Origin: Streptomyces davaonensis JCM 4913
GTDB lineage: Bacteria; Actinomycetota; Actinomycetes; Streptomycetales; Streptomycetaceae
Direction of reading: 5' to 3'
Length of the DNA stretch: 64,000 nucleotides
Assembly (NCBI RefSeq): GCF_000349325.1
Contig: NC_020504.1
Span: 1,584,053-1,648,052 of the forward strand
Of the stretch, positions 27,005-35,062 are shown piece after piece. The notes beneath the pieces are model-generated. The model searched no databases and had not been told where the DNA came from. It saw only the letters and a list, made by a program, of their open reading frames with translations. The position numbers and the translations under genes were made by a program. Position 1 is the stretch's first letter, and every line of letters begins with the position of its first letter.

Positions 27005-27206
27005 GGCCGGAATGTCCTGGCTCCCGGCTCTCGGCGCCCCGCTCGTACAGCACGGGCACCGGCGCCGTCTCCCGGCCTTCCCAGCGGCCGGCTCGCGCCG
27101 ACTGCCAGTGGCCATCAGTGGGAGGCAGCTCCCCGGTCACAGTGGCGGGCCCGCCCCGGACTTGGGCCCATGGGCCCGCACCGGAGTTCCTCCGCACCGT
27201 CACGGG
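27005..27206 (-). ncRNA. Cobalamin riboswitch controlling cobT
   Basis: On the minus strand the leader shows the order of cobalamin aptamer elements. There is an AACTCCGGTG-type 5' arm near 27190, then GCGGGCCCGCCACTGTGACC with GGGGAGC (about 27125-27156). Next comes a GCCACTGGCAGTCGGCGCG stretch (about 27095-27115), the GCCGGCC...GGAAGGCCGG hairpin (about 27070-27095), and the B12-box-like GAGCCAGGACATTCCGGCC (27006-27024). The order and spacing fit aptamers I know from Streptomyces B12 genes. It lies about 85 bases before the cobT start, and translational control is usual in this genus. A covariance-model search would settle it. Confidence 0.85.
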
Positions 27207-27264
27207 CATCCTGCCATGCCGGGTTCGGAAGCTCCCGGCCGCCTTCGCTCGCTCCCCACCGCTT

Positions 27265-27505
27265 TCAGGCGGTCGGCTGCGGCAGCGTGCTGTCGCTCGC
27301 GGTCTCCTCGCCGATCCGGGCGATCAGCCCGTCCAGCACCTCCTCCGCCTGCTCCGGATCGAAATCCTCCCCCAACCGCTTGCGCACGCCGTCGTCGCTG
27401 AGGAGGTGGTGCACGGCGGGCGTCACACCGTGCCGGGCAAGACAGTTGCGGGCACACTGGAGCACGCAGCCGTCGATGGCGATGACCGGCCGGTCGCGGG
27501 CCACA
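27265..27505 (-). pseudogene. C-terminal remnant of a DGC-domain putative zinc-binding protein
   Basis: About 79 codons survive: RPVIAIDGCVLQCARNCLARHG, then VHHLLSDDGVRKRLGEDF and a helical end. The DGC motif with its paired cysteines (AIDGC, QCARNC) identifies the family of small putative zinc-binding proteins found near nitrite and NO genes. The usual N-terminal Cys-containing half (CSGCS type) is absent, and no start codon with a ribosome-binding site precedes the fragment. It joins directly, out of frame, to the truncated NnrS-like gene at about 27497-27511, so a single internal deletion probably removed the 3' end of one gene and the 5' end of the other. Confidence 0.7.
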
Positions 27506-28220
27506 GCAGGGTGGCGACGACGCCGGTCGCGACCGCGCCGACGCTCGCGAGGAACGTGGGTTCCGCCGAGGGTGCCAGGACAGCCACGCGGGCGAGTTCC
27601 AGCCGCTCCCCCGCGATGGTCAGTACGAGGAACGCCACCAGCCAGGGCAGCATGCGCGGTACGTCGATGCCGCCCAGCCACAGCAGCGCAGCGCCCAGTG
27701 CCGACACGGCGCCCGCGGCCTGGGCGAGCAGCGCGGCGCTCGCCTGTCGGCGCCAGAACCGTACGTACAGCGCGACCAGGGCGGCGCATCCGGCGGCGAG
27801 CAGCAGCCGGGGCACGACCAGGTCGACCGGGCTGAGCAGCAGCAGGCCCCCGGCGCCGAGGCAGCCGGGGGCCGCATAACCCCAGGGACGCCCCAGGGCG
27901 ACCGCACGCTCCAACGCGACCAGCGTGCCCGCGAACCCGAGCACCATCAGCACCCCGTGCACCCGCGGCAACCGGTCCGCGGTGACCGGCGCCGGCAGAC
28001 CGAGCATGCCGAGGGCGGCATCGAGCCCGGCGAGGAGACACAGCCCGGCGGCCAGCAGCAAGGGGGCACGGCGGGCGCCTGCTCGTCGGACGGCGGGGTT
28101 GAGGGCTGCGGGGTTGAGGGCTGCGGGGTTGGGAGTCACGGGGCCGGGGGTGGCAGGACCGGGAGTGGCGGAGCGGGAGGCGGCGGGGCCAGGAGTCACC
28201 GGGCCTGGCGCCGGGGTCAT
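27423..28220 (-). pseudogene. Truncated NnrS-like polytopic membrane protein
   Basis: The ATG at 28220 overlaps the stop of the upstream regulator (ATGA). The first 45 residues are a Pro/Ala-rich repeat (NPAAL units). From about residue 48 there are seven hydrophobic helices with PRVHGVLMVLGFAGTLVALERAVALG, similar to membrane proteins related to NnrS that accompany NO and nitrite metabolism. After VATLLWPA the frame runs 19 residues into DNA of the DGC gene and stops at 27423, so the last helices are missing. I therefore mark it as broken. It is possible, but less likely, that the short protein still functions. Confidence 0.65.
28095..28200 (-). repeat. Tandem 15-bp repeats in the 5' part of the NnrS-like gene
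   Basis: The unit GGGGTTGAGGGCTGC occurs at 28095-28109 and 28110-28124, followed by degenerate copies up to about 28200. On the coding strand it gives five-residue units such as NPAAL and TPGPA. Copy number is likely to vary between strains. Confidence 0.75.
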
Positions 28221-28993
28221 CGGTGCGCCCCGCGAGTGCGCCCCGAGGCCGGAGCCTGCACGCCATCGGCGCGATCGGCACCGCCGCCACTGCCGCCGCC
28301 CTCGGCGCCGTCGCCCGGCCCGCCGAGCCCCAAGTGCAGCCTGCACGCGTCCGGTTCGACGAAGGGCAGCAGTTCGACGTCCTGCGGCGCGCCGCCCAGC
28401 GCGGCGAGCCCGGCCCGGGCCAGGCCCTCGTGAACTCCGCAGATGACGCCGGGGTGTTCACGGGCGGCCTCGACGAACGGGCAGCGCGGCAGGCGGACTT
28501 GGCGTGCTTCCGCGTCCGCCTCCGGGGCGAAGCCGATCTCCTCCAGGAGTTCCAGCAGCCGGGTCCGCGCCTCCCGGGGGTCGGCCGTGGGCGTGCGTCC
28601 GGCCGTGAGGACGCGCCCCCAGTGCTCGCCGGCGGCGAGGGCGTCCCGGCGCGGGTCGGCGCTGGAGCGGGCGATCTGCGCGGCGAGGACGGCGGCGAGT
28701 CCGGCGTACTCGCGTGCGGGGGATTCCTGCGGCGGGCGGGCCCGGTAGCGGAAGGCGGGGCGGCCGCGTCCGGACGGGTTGGACCGTTCACGGACGGCGA
28801 GGTCGTCGTCGACCAGGGCGTCCAGATGCTCGCGGACGGTGTTCACGTGCAGCGCGCACAGCTGGGCGAGCGCGCTCGCGGTGACGGGGGCGGACTGGCC
28901 GCGCAGGTACTGAAGGACGCCACGGCGCTGCCGGGACAGCGGTACGCGGTTCGTTCCGCTGCCGGGAAGCGGCCCGTTATTTTCCACGGTCAT
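28217..28993 (-). CDS. SufR-like helix-turn-helix regulator, paralogue of the one at 24664
   Basis: A 258-residue protein. The winged helix is at about 22-90 (RRGVLQYLRG, ALAQLCALHVNTVREHLDALV), followed by the cluster motif Cys171 (RCPF), Cys185 and His188 (VICGVHEGL), Cys217 (DACRLHLG). The spacing C-x13-C-x2-H-x28-C is identical to the paralogue. A Gly/Asp-rich tail follows residue 224. The ATG lies 6 bp after TATAGT (29005-29000, minus strand), so the transcript is probably leaderless. Its stop overlaps the NnrS-like start. It is divergent from the hemerythrin gene at 29066, which it may control. An Fe-S-based NO or redox sensor is the inferred role. Confidence 0.82.
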   Translation of the reverse strand: MTVENNGPLPGSGTNRVPLSRQRRGVLQYLRGQSAPVTASALAQLCALHVNTVREHLDALVDDDLAVRERSNPSGRGRPAFRYRARPPQESPAREYAGLAAVLAAQIARSSADPRRDALAAGEHWGRVLTAGRTPTADPREARTRLLELLEEIGFAPEADAEARQVRLPRCPFVEAAREHPGVICGVHEGLARAGLAALGGAPQDVELLPFVEPDACRLHLGLGGPGDGAEGGGSGGGADRADGVQAPASGRTRGAHR

Positions 28994-29005
28994 GTCCGTA
29001 CTATA
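28994..29005 (-). promoter_or_regulatory. -10 box placing transcription start at the ATG (leaderless)
   Basis: TATAGT at 29005-29000 is followed by 6 bases (ACGGAC) and then the ATG at 28993. That distance puts the +1 at or beside the A of the start codon. No ribosome-binding site is present. The paralogue at 24664 has the same TATxxT-N6-ATG layout. Confidence 0.55.
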
Positions 29006-29065
29006 TTGCAGTCAGCGGCTTGCACAGAACCGAGACGGGCCGTCGGCTGCTGGAAGGACACCCCC

Positions 29066-29848
29066 ATGAGCACCCTGACCATCGCATCGGACCCCCAGGA
29101 CGCGGCGGCTGCCGAAGCCGTGGAGGCGCATCACACGCAGCTGGCGGGCGAGCTGGCCGGACGGGTGGCGATGCTGATCGCCGCAGCGGAGCGCGACCCG
29201 GCGGCGGCCGACGCGGTGCGCGCGGGCCTCGTCGACTTCTGCGAGCAGGACCTGCTGCCGCACGCGGCCGCCGAGGAGGAGACCCTCTACCCCGTCGCCC
29301 ACGACCTGCCCGCCGCCCGCCTCCTGATCGACGGCATGCTCGCCGAGCACCGCAGGCTGGCCGCGCTCGTCGAGGCGCTGCGCACCGCCGGTTCGGCCGT
29401 GCGGGCGGCGGCCGAGGGCCGGGCGCTCCAGGTGCTGTTCGTGGAGCACCTGGAGAAGGAGAACGCCCTGATCCTGCCGCTGCTGGCGGGTTCTCCGGAG
29501 ATCTCCCTCGCCGGGCTCCTCTCCGGCATGCTCGACATCCTCGGCCACGGACACGAGGGCGAGGCGGCGGAGTCCGGCGGCGGCTGCGGCGGCACCTGCG
29601 GCTGCGGGGGTTCGGACGGGACGGACGTGCCCGAGCTGGACGTACGCACCGTCCCCCACTCGATCCGGCACGCCACGGTGTTCGGCGCGATCGCCGCGGT
29701 GCCCTCCGGCCGGGCGATGGTCCTGGTCGCGCCGCACGACCCGCTGCCCTTGCTGGGCCAGATCGAGGACCGCCACCCGGGCGCATTCGCGGTGGATTAC
29801 CTCGAGCGCGGCCCGGAGGCATGGCGCCTGCTGCTCACCCACCGCTGA
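29066..29848 (+). CDS. Hemerythrin HHE-domain protein with C-terminal DUF2249
   Basis: The ATG at 29066 follows GGAAGGA and gives 260 residues. The helical N-terminal domain carries the likely diiron ligands His22/His23, His66 with Glu70, His95 and His128 with Glu132 (AHHTQL, LLPHAAAEEE, LAEHRRL, FVEHLEKEN). A short Cys/Gly-rich linker (GGGCGGTCGCGG, residues 171-182) leads to a DUF2249 domain (193-260, LDVRTVPHSIRHATVFGAI and LERGPEAWRLLLTHR). Such combinations are linked to NO or oxygen handling. It is intact, divergent from a SufR-like regulator, and may be the working survivor of the decayed NO cluster. Confidence 0.9.
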   Translation: MSTLTIASDPQDAAAAEAVEAHHTQLAGELAGRVAMLIAAAERDPAAADAVRAGLVDFCEQDLLPHAAAEEETLYPVAHDLPAARLLIDGMLAEHRRLAALVEALRTAGSAVRAAAEGRALQVLFVEHLEKENALILPLLAGSPEISLAGLLSGMLDILGHGHEGEAAESGGGCGGTCGCGGSDGTDVPELDVRTVPHSIRHATVFGAIAAVPSGRAMVLVAPHDPLPLLGQIEDRHPGAFAVDYLERGPEAWRLLLTHR

Positions 29849-29915
29849 ACCCGACCCACCGGCGGGCGGCGAGGGGAGCACCGACCGAGACCGGCCCCGC
29901 TCCGCGCGGCGCCGG

Positions 29916-30221
29916 TCAGGGCAGGTCGGCCGACCAGTCCAGCCGTCGCCCTTCCGCCGCCCGGAGTACGTAGAGCGCCCGGCCGCCGGGGCCGTGGGCG
30001 CCTATTTCCGTGGGCAGTTCCACCCCTGCCCGCAGTTCGCGCTCGGTGTGGCCGGTGATGTCCAGCAACAGTCCGTCGAGGGGGCCGCCCACCAGTTCGC
30101 CGTAGACCCGGCCGGGGCGGGGCCCGGCGTCGTCGTGATCGGCGCTGTAGACGCGCCCTCCCATGATCTCCACCCAATCCGCCCAACCCGGCGAGCCCAT
30201 CGCGTCCATGCAGGCCAGCAT
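29916..30221 (-). CDS. Conserved small hypothetical protein, about 101 residues
   Basis: From ATG 30221 the product reads MLACMDAMGSPGWADWVE, then GRVYGELVGGPLDGLLLDI, TELRAGVELPTEIGAHG-like (here ERELRAGVELPTEIGAHG) and GGRALYVLRAAEGRRLDW. The GELVGGPLDGLLLDIT block resembles a family of short proteins that I recall from many Streptomyces; no function is known. ATG 30209 or 30200 are other possible starts, none with a clear ribosome-binding site apart from GGTGGG before 30221. It is cytoplasmic and divergent from the diiron oxygenase operon. Confidence 0.6.
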   Translation of the reverse strand: MLACMDAMGSPGWADWVEIMGGRVYSADHDDAGPRPGRVYGELVGGPLDGLLLDITGHTERELRAGVELPTEIGAHGPGGRALYVLRAAEGRRLDWSADLP

Positions 30222-30302
30222 CGCACCCACCACTGACAACACCCCTGTGCGCCGAGACCCCGGGCAACTCCTCCTTACTCGGGGGTAGGCACCCGGCCGA
30301 CC

Positions 30303-30328
30303 CCTTGTTATACATTTCGTTAACAAGG
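30303..30328. promoter_or_regulatory. TetR-style operator upstream of the diiron oxygenase operon
   Basis: CCTTGTTA (30303-30310) and TAACAAGG (30321-30328) are perfect 8-bp arms around a 10-bp spacer that contains TATACAT-type -10 sequence. It lies in the only AT-rich stretch of the region, 93 bp before the ATG at 30421. Size and symmetry fit a TetR-family site; no TetR gene is adjacent in the window. Confidence 0.6.
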
Positions 30329-30420
30329 CGACGGCGGCCTCGGGACGCCGCCCGTTCCGCCCTGCCCGCATGCACCGCACCGACGGAGCCGCTCCGTCAC
30401 TCGACTGAGGAGTTGGGAGC

Positions 30421-31335
30421 ATGGCAAGCAGCACGGTCCGGCCCGACACGGAGCACGGCACCGAGACCGGGACGGTCGCGGGCCGACTGCTCGACTCGGC
30501 CGCCACCCTCTCGTACGACCCGCTGGCGGAGGTGGACTGGGAGACGCCGCTGGACGAGGACTTCCACGGCGCCAGCCCGGAGTGGAGCACCCTGTACGGG
30601 ACTTCGTACTGGAACGAGCTCACCGAGGCCCAGCGCAGGGAACTGACCCGGCAGGAGGCCGCCTCGGTCGCCAGCACCGGTATCTGGTTCGAGATGATCC
30701 TCCAGCAGCTGATCCTGCGGGACATCTACGCCAAGGACCCGACCGACGACACCTTCCAGTGGGCGCTCACCGAGATCGCCGACGAGTGCCGGCACTCGAT
30801 CATGTTCGCCCGCGGCGCCAAGAAGCTCCGCGCGCCCGCCTACCGGCCGCGCCGGGCGGCCGTCGAACTGGGCAGGGCCTTCAAGACCTTGGCGTTCGGC
30901 GAGGCCGCCTACGCCGCGATCCTCGTCGCCGAGGAGGTCCTCGACGTCATGCAGCGCGACTGGATGCGGGACGAGCGGGTCGTGCCGTTCGTCAGGACCA
31001 TCAACAACATCCATGTGGTCGAGGAGTCCCGCCACATGAAGTTCGCCCGCGAGGAGACCCGGCGCCACCTGGCGAAGGCGGGGCGGGTACGCCGCCACAT
31101 CCACGCCTTCGTGATCGCCGTCGCGGCGTACGTCATCGTCTCGAGCATGGTGAACAAGGCGGTGTACGCCAACGCCGGGCTGGACTCCCGCCGGGCGCTC
31201 GCCGAGGCGGCCGGCAACGAGCACCACAAGGCGATGATGCGCTCCAGCTGCGCCGGCCTGATGGAGTTCCTGGACTCGGCCCGGCTGCTGACGAAGCCGG
31301 CGCTGGCGTTCTACAAGCGCGCCCACCTCATCTGA
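30421..31335 (+). CDS. AurF-like diiron oxygenase
   Basis: A 304-residue helical protein; ATG follows GGGAGC. The diiron ligands of the AurF (p-aminobenzoate N-oxygenase) family are visible: Glu91 (WFEM), Glu122-x2-His125 (DECRH), Glu171/172 (VAEEVLD), His198 and Glu202-x2-His205 (EESRH). Such enzymes activate oxygen at a carboxylate-bridged diiron centre to oxidise amines or other small molecules. It is followed after 67 bp by a ferredoxin-flavin reductase that is the obvious electron donor. The whole pair sits behind a palindromic operator. The substrate is unknown. Confidence 0.9.
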   Translation: MASSTVRPDTEHGTETGTVAGRLLDSAATLSYDPLAEVDWETPLDEDFHGASPEWSTLYGTSYWNELTEAQRRELTRQEAASVASTGIWFEMILQQLILRDIYAKDPTDDTFQWALTEIADECRHSIMFARGAKKLRAPAYRPRRAAVELGRAFKTLAFGEAAYAAILVAEEVLDVMQRDWMRDERVVPFVRTINNIHVVEESRHMKFAREETRRHLAKAGRVRRHIHAFVIAVAAYVIVSSMVNKAVYANAGLDSRRALAEAAGNEHHKAMMRSSCAGLMEFLDSARLLTKPALAFYKRAHLI

Positions 31336-31402
31336 CGCCCCACCGGCACGCCCACCTGATCCGACCGACCCACCGGCAGCGTTGCCGAGCAGAGCGGACA
31401 CC

Positions 31403-33046
31403 ATGACCTACGCGATCACCCAGACCTGCTGCGCCGACGCCACCTGTGTCGCCGTCTGCCCGGTCAACTGCATCCACCCCACGCCGCAGGAGCGGGATTT
31501 CGGGAGCACCGAGATGCTCCACGTCGACCCGCGGGCGTGCATCGACTGCGGCGCGTGCGCGGACGCCTGTCCGGTGGACGCGATCATCCCGGTGGACCGG
31601 CTCACCGGCCCGCAGCGGGCGTACGCGGAGATCAACGCCGCCTACTTCGCCGACACCCCGGCGCCCGAACCCGCCGACGGCAGCCCCAACTTCCACGCCT
31701 GGGACCGGCCCACGTTCGACCGCGCCCTGCCGCCCGACTTCCGCCCGCTGCGGGTCGCCGTCGTCGGCACCGGGCCGGCCGGGATGTACACGGCCCAGGA
31801 TCTGCTGCTGCACACCAACGCCGAGGTCACCCTCATCGACCGGCTGCCGGTGGCCGGCGGCCTGGTCCGGTACGGCGTCGCTCCCGACCACCCCGCGACC
31901 AAGAAGGCGGGTGACACCTTCGCCCGCTTCCACTCCCACCCCCGGGTGCGGATGCTGCTGGGGCTTCGGGTCGGCGAGCACGTCATGGCGGAGGAACTCG
32001 CCGCCCACCACGACGCGGTGGTGTACGCCGTGGGCGCGTCCGGCGACCGACGGCTCGGCATCCCTGGCGAGGACCGCACAGGCAGTCTGTCCGCGTCGGA
32101 ATTCGTCGGCTGGTACAACGCCCATCCCGACGTCGCGCCCGACGCGGTCGACCTGTCCGCCGAGCGCGTCGTCGTGGTCGGCAACGGCAATGTCGCCCTC
32201 GACGTGGCCCGCATCCTGGTCAGCGACCCGGAGGAGCTGGCCGGTACGGACATCGCCGAGCACGCGCTGCGCGCCCTGCGCGGCTCTGCCGTCCGCGAGG
32301 TCGTCCTGCTGGGCCGCCGGGGCCCGGAGCACGCGGCCTGCACCCGGCCGGAACTCCTCGCGCTGACCCAACTGCCCGGTGTGCGCCTGGTCGTCGACGA
32401 CCACGACCCGCGCGTCGGCGACGCGATCGACGCCGCCGGACCGCGCGAACTCGCCGCCGTGCTACGGCACACGGCGCGCGAGAAGGTCGACTGGTCCCGC
32501 CCGCCGGGCGAGGGTCGGCGCATCGTGCTGCGCTTCCACTCCGCACCGGCGGAGATCGTCGGAGACGGCCAAGGCATGCAAGGCGTGCGCGTCACCTCGG
32601 CGGACGGTGAACTCCTCCTTCCCGCGACCACGGCGATACGGGCCATCGGCTACCGGGGGACGCCGGTGCCGGGGCTGCCCTTCGACGAGTCGGCCGGGAC
32701 CGTCCCGCACGAACGGGGGCGGGTGACAGGGCTGCCCGGCACGTACGTCGTGGGGTGGATCAAGCGCGGTCCCTCCGGAGGCATCGGCGCCAACCGGACC
32801 TGCGCCGCCGAGACCGTCGGCACGCTGCTCGCCGACGCCGTCGAGGGTGCCCTGCCCCGGCCCACCCCGCCGGCGAAGGCGTTCGCCCGACTCGCTCGCC
32901 GCCGTGCGCCGCATGTCGTGGACGCCCGTGGCATGGCGGCCATCGACCGGGCCGAACGCGCACGCGGCGAGGACGCCGGCAGGCCGAGGACCAAGCTCGC
33001 CACGATGAGCGAGCTCGTCACGGCCTCCCGGCGCCGGTGGCGTTAG
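31403..33046 (+). CDS. Ferredoxin-NADP reductase with N-terminal ferredoxin domain (FprB-like)
   Basis: From ATG 31403 the product has 547 residues. Residues 1-65 are a seven-iron type ferredoxin domain (TCCADATCVAVCPVNCIH and CIDCGACADACPVDAI). Next comes a flavoprotein of the adrenodoxin-reductase type: FAD-binding VAVVGTGPAGMYTAQDLL near residue 115, GLVRYGVAPDHPATK, the NADP-binding VVVVGNGNVALDVARIL, and the C-terminal VVGWIKRGPSGGIGANR. It should pass electrons from NADPH through FAD to its own Fe-S clusters and on to the diiron oxygenase upstream. Mycobacterial FprB has the same fusion. The tail after residue 490 is basic and poorly conserved. Confidence 0.92.
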   Translation: MTYAITQTCCADATCVAVCPVNCIHPTPQERDFGSTEMLHVDPRACIDCGACADACPVDAIIPVDRLTGPQRAYAEINAAYFADTPAPEPADGSPNFHAWDRPTFDRALPPDFRPLRVAVVGTGPAGMYTAQDLLLHTNAEVTLIDRLPVAGGLVRYGVAPDHPATKKAGDTFARFHSHPRVRMLLGLRVGEHVMAEELAAHHDAVVYAVGASGDRRLGIPGEDRTGSLSASEFVGWYNAHPDVAPDAVDLSAERVVVVGNGNVALDVARILVSDPEELAGTDIAEHALRALRGSAVREVVLLGRRGPEHAACTRPELLALTQLPGVRLVVDDHDPRVGDAIDAAGPRELAAVLRHTAREKVDWSRPPGEGRRIVLRFHSAPAEIVGDGQGMQGVRVTSADGELLLPATTAIRAIGYRGTPVPGLPFDESAGTVPHERGRVTGLPGTYVVGWIKRGPSGGIGANRTCAAETVGTLLADAVEGALPRPTPPAKAFARLARRRAPHVVDARGMAAIDRAERARGEDAGRPRTKLATMSELVTASRRRWR

Positions 33047-33142
33047 GACGCCTTCCCCTACTCCGTTCGAGTGGTGCCTTCCGGCCTGCGGCCGTAGCGT
33101 CGGGTGCGGGCATTGTTCGGCGAGCTGCACCGGGGAGCGGCC

Positions 33143-33589
33143 ATGCACATACGCTCACGCGCACTCACGTCCGCGGCCGCGCTCTGCGCCGTCGCCGCCC
33201 TGGCCGCATCCGCGGGCGCACAGACCACGCAGGCCGTGCAGCGGACCGAAGACCCTCCGGTGCTCGTCGACTGCCTGTGGCACCCGGAAGTACGGCCCGC
33301 CGACTTCATGCTCGCCTGTGCTGACGGCAACAGTCGCCTGGCCTCGCTGCACTGGTCCCGGTGGGGCGAGCGGTCGGCCCGGGCCGAGGGCGTGAACTGG
33401 GTCAACGACTGCAAGCCGTACTGTGCGGCGGGCCGCTTCCACGCGTATCCGGTGTCGGTACGGCTCGACCGCCCCGAGCCCTGGAAGAAGCACCCTCAGC
33501 TCTCGCACTACTCCCGGATCACCCTCACCTACACCGAGGGCAGGCCGGAGGGATACGCGGCCACGGTGTCGTATCCCCTGTGGAACTAG
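33143..33589 (+). CDS. Secreted small cysteine-containing protein, unknown function
   Basis: ATG 33143 follows GGGGAGC and gives 148 residues. A signal peptide (MHIRSRALTSAAALCAVAAL, cleavage near ASAGAQT) precedes a compact domain with PPVLVDCLWHPEVRPADFMLACADGNSRL, SLHWSRWGE, VNWVNDCKPYCAAGRFHAYP and a C-terminal SRITLTYTEGRPEGY. Four cysteines in the mature part could form two disulfides. I recall homologues with the DCxWxPxVRP start as common exported proteins of Streptomyces, without known function. The gene stands alone, convergent with the MFS gene (stops 7 bp apart). Confidence 0.8.
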   Translation: MHIRSRALTSAAALCAVAALAASAGAQTTQAVQRTEDPPVLVDCLWHPEVRPADFMLACADGNSRLASLHWSRWGERSARAEGVNWVNDCKPYCAAGRFHAYPVSVRLDRPEPWKKHPQLSHYSRITLTYTEGRPEGYAATVSYPLWN

Positions 33590-33596
33590 CGACCGG

Positions 33597-34802
33597 CTAC
33601 TGCGCGGCCGTGACCTGCTCGTGCTGCGCGTCCGAGGACGTGATCACCTCGGAGGGCTCTCCGCCCCGGTCCATGCGGCCGCCCATGAAGGCCAGGCCCA
33701 GGCCCGCCACGCCCAGCGCGGCACCCACCAGGGCGGGCGAGGACCAGCCCCAGCCCGCGGAGATGGCGAGACCGCCGAGCCAGGCGCCGCCCGCGTTGGC
33801 CAGGTTGAACGCGGAGTGGTTGGAGGCCGCCGCCATGGTCGGCGCGTCCTTGGCCTTGGCCATCAGCAGGATCTGCACGGGCGTGGTGATGAGGGCGCCC
33901 ATCGCGCCGATGAACGTGATCGTGATCAGTGCCGGCACGGTGCTGTGGACGCTGAACCAGAACACCACCAGCGCGGCCGACAGCAGGGCGAGCCCGCCGT
34001 AGAGCGTCGGGCGCAGCGCGCGGTCGGTGAGCGGTCCCGCGACCAGGGTGCCCAGGGTCATGCCCACGCCGTAGAGCGCGAGTACCAGGGTGGTGGAGGA
34101 GTCGGAGAGGCCCGTGAGGTTGGTCAGCATGGGCACGAGGTAGCTGTAGACGGCGAAGAAGCCGCCGAATCCGACGACTGCCGTGGCCAGGCCGATGAAC
34201 ACCTGCTTGTTGCCCATCGCCCGCAGCTCGTGGCGGACGCCGGCCTGGGCGCCGCGCGGCTGGTGGGGCACGAACGCGGCCAGGGCCAGGAGGGCGAGCA
34301 CGCCGATGACGGCCACCGCGACGTAGGCGGACCGCCAGCCCAGCTGCTGGCCGAGCGCCGTACCGGCCGGGACACCGATGATGTTGGCGACGGTCAGTCC
34401 GAGGAACATCCGCGACACCGCGGTGGCCGCCCGGTCCGGGGCGACGAGCCGGGAGGCGACGACCGCGCCCACGCCGAACAGCGCGCCGTGCGGCAGACCC
34501 GCCAGGAAGCGCGCGGCGAAGAGCAGCCCGAAGTTCGGGGCGAGGGCGGACGCAACGTTGCCGATCACGAAGAGTCCGGACAGGAGCAACAGCAGGCGCT
34601 TGTGCGGGATGCGCGCTCCGATGCCGGTCAGCACCGGGGCGCCGACGACGACGCCCAGCGCGTAGGCGGACACGATGTTGCCCGCCTGCGGCACGGACAC
34701 ATCGATCCCGTCGGCGATCTGGGGCAGCAGTCCCATGGTGGCGAATTCGGTCGTGCCGATGCCGAAGGCGACGACAGCCAGGGCCAGGAGAGCCAGTGGC
34801 AT
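33597..34802 (-). CDS. MFS drug/metabolite exporter (DHA1, AraJ/Cmx-like)
   Basis: A 401-residue protein with twelve predicted helices. The DHA1 features are the front LALAVVAFGIGTTEFATMGLLPQIA, the loop 2-3 motif (GARIPHKRLLLLL), and motif C-like GVPAGTALGQQLGWRSAYV. It is closest in pattern to AraJ and Streptomyces chloramphenicol exporter-type proteins. It presumably exports drugs or sugars by proton antiport. The start at ATG 34802 has only a distant AAAGG. Upstream lies an inverted repeat that may bind a local regulator. Confidence 0.88.
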   Translation of the reverse strand: MPLALLALAVVAFGIGTTEFATMGLLPQIADGIDVSVPQAGNIVSAYALGVVVGAPVLTGIGARIPHKRLLLLLSGLFVIGNVASALAPNFGLLFAARFLAGLPHGALFGVGAVVASRLVAPDRAATAVSRMFLGLTVANIIGVPAGTALGQQLGWRSAYVAVAVIGVLALLALAAFVPHQPRGAQAGVRHELRAMGNKQVFIGLATAVVGFGGFFAVYSYLVPMLTNLTGLSDSSTTLVLALYGVGMTLGTLVAGPLTDRALRPTLYGGLALLSAALVVFWFSVHSTVPALITITFIGAMGALITTPVQILLMAKAKDAPTMAAASNHSAFNLANAGGAWLGGLAISAGWGWSSPALVGAALGVAGLGLAFMGGRMDRGGEPSEVITSSDAQHEQVTAAQ

Positions 34803-35062
34803 GGCGCAGGGGAACCTTTCAGAGGCGGTGCGGGAAGGAAGGACATGGTGATCCCCTGACGAGGGGAGCAGCGGCGCGGAATCAGAAATTCCAAGATCCC
34901 GCCCCGGGTTTCATGACCTACGTCACAAACCGGTGCGCCTCCGTCCCCGGAAAATGCCGCGCCCCACCCCTGCCCCGCTCCCTACACTCTCGATACGCGT
35001 CCGGGCCCGAAGTGGCCGGTGCGTCCTACGTGTTCCGAGTTCAGATTCGAGGGAGGCCGGCA
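34803..35062. other. Divergent regulatory region between the MFS gene and the EF-G leader
   Basis: The region contains the inverted repeat GGAAT-CAGAA-ATTCC (34878-34892) and the sequence TGACCTACGTCA (34915-34926), both on the MFS side. Toward the leader ORF there is a TACACT -10-like box near 34983. No ORF with a ribosome-binding site is seen. Promoter assignments are tentative. Confidence 0.45.

Noticed and set aside
26922..27209. N-terminal extension of cobT by about 96 codons.
   Set aside because: The extension lies in the cobalamin riboswitch, has no matching family sequence, and a good ribosome-binding site marks GTG 26921.
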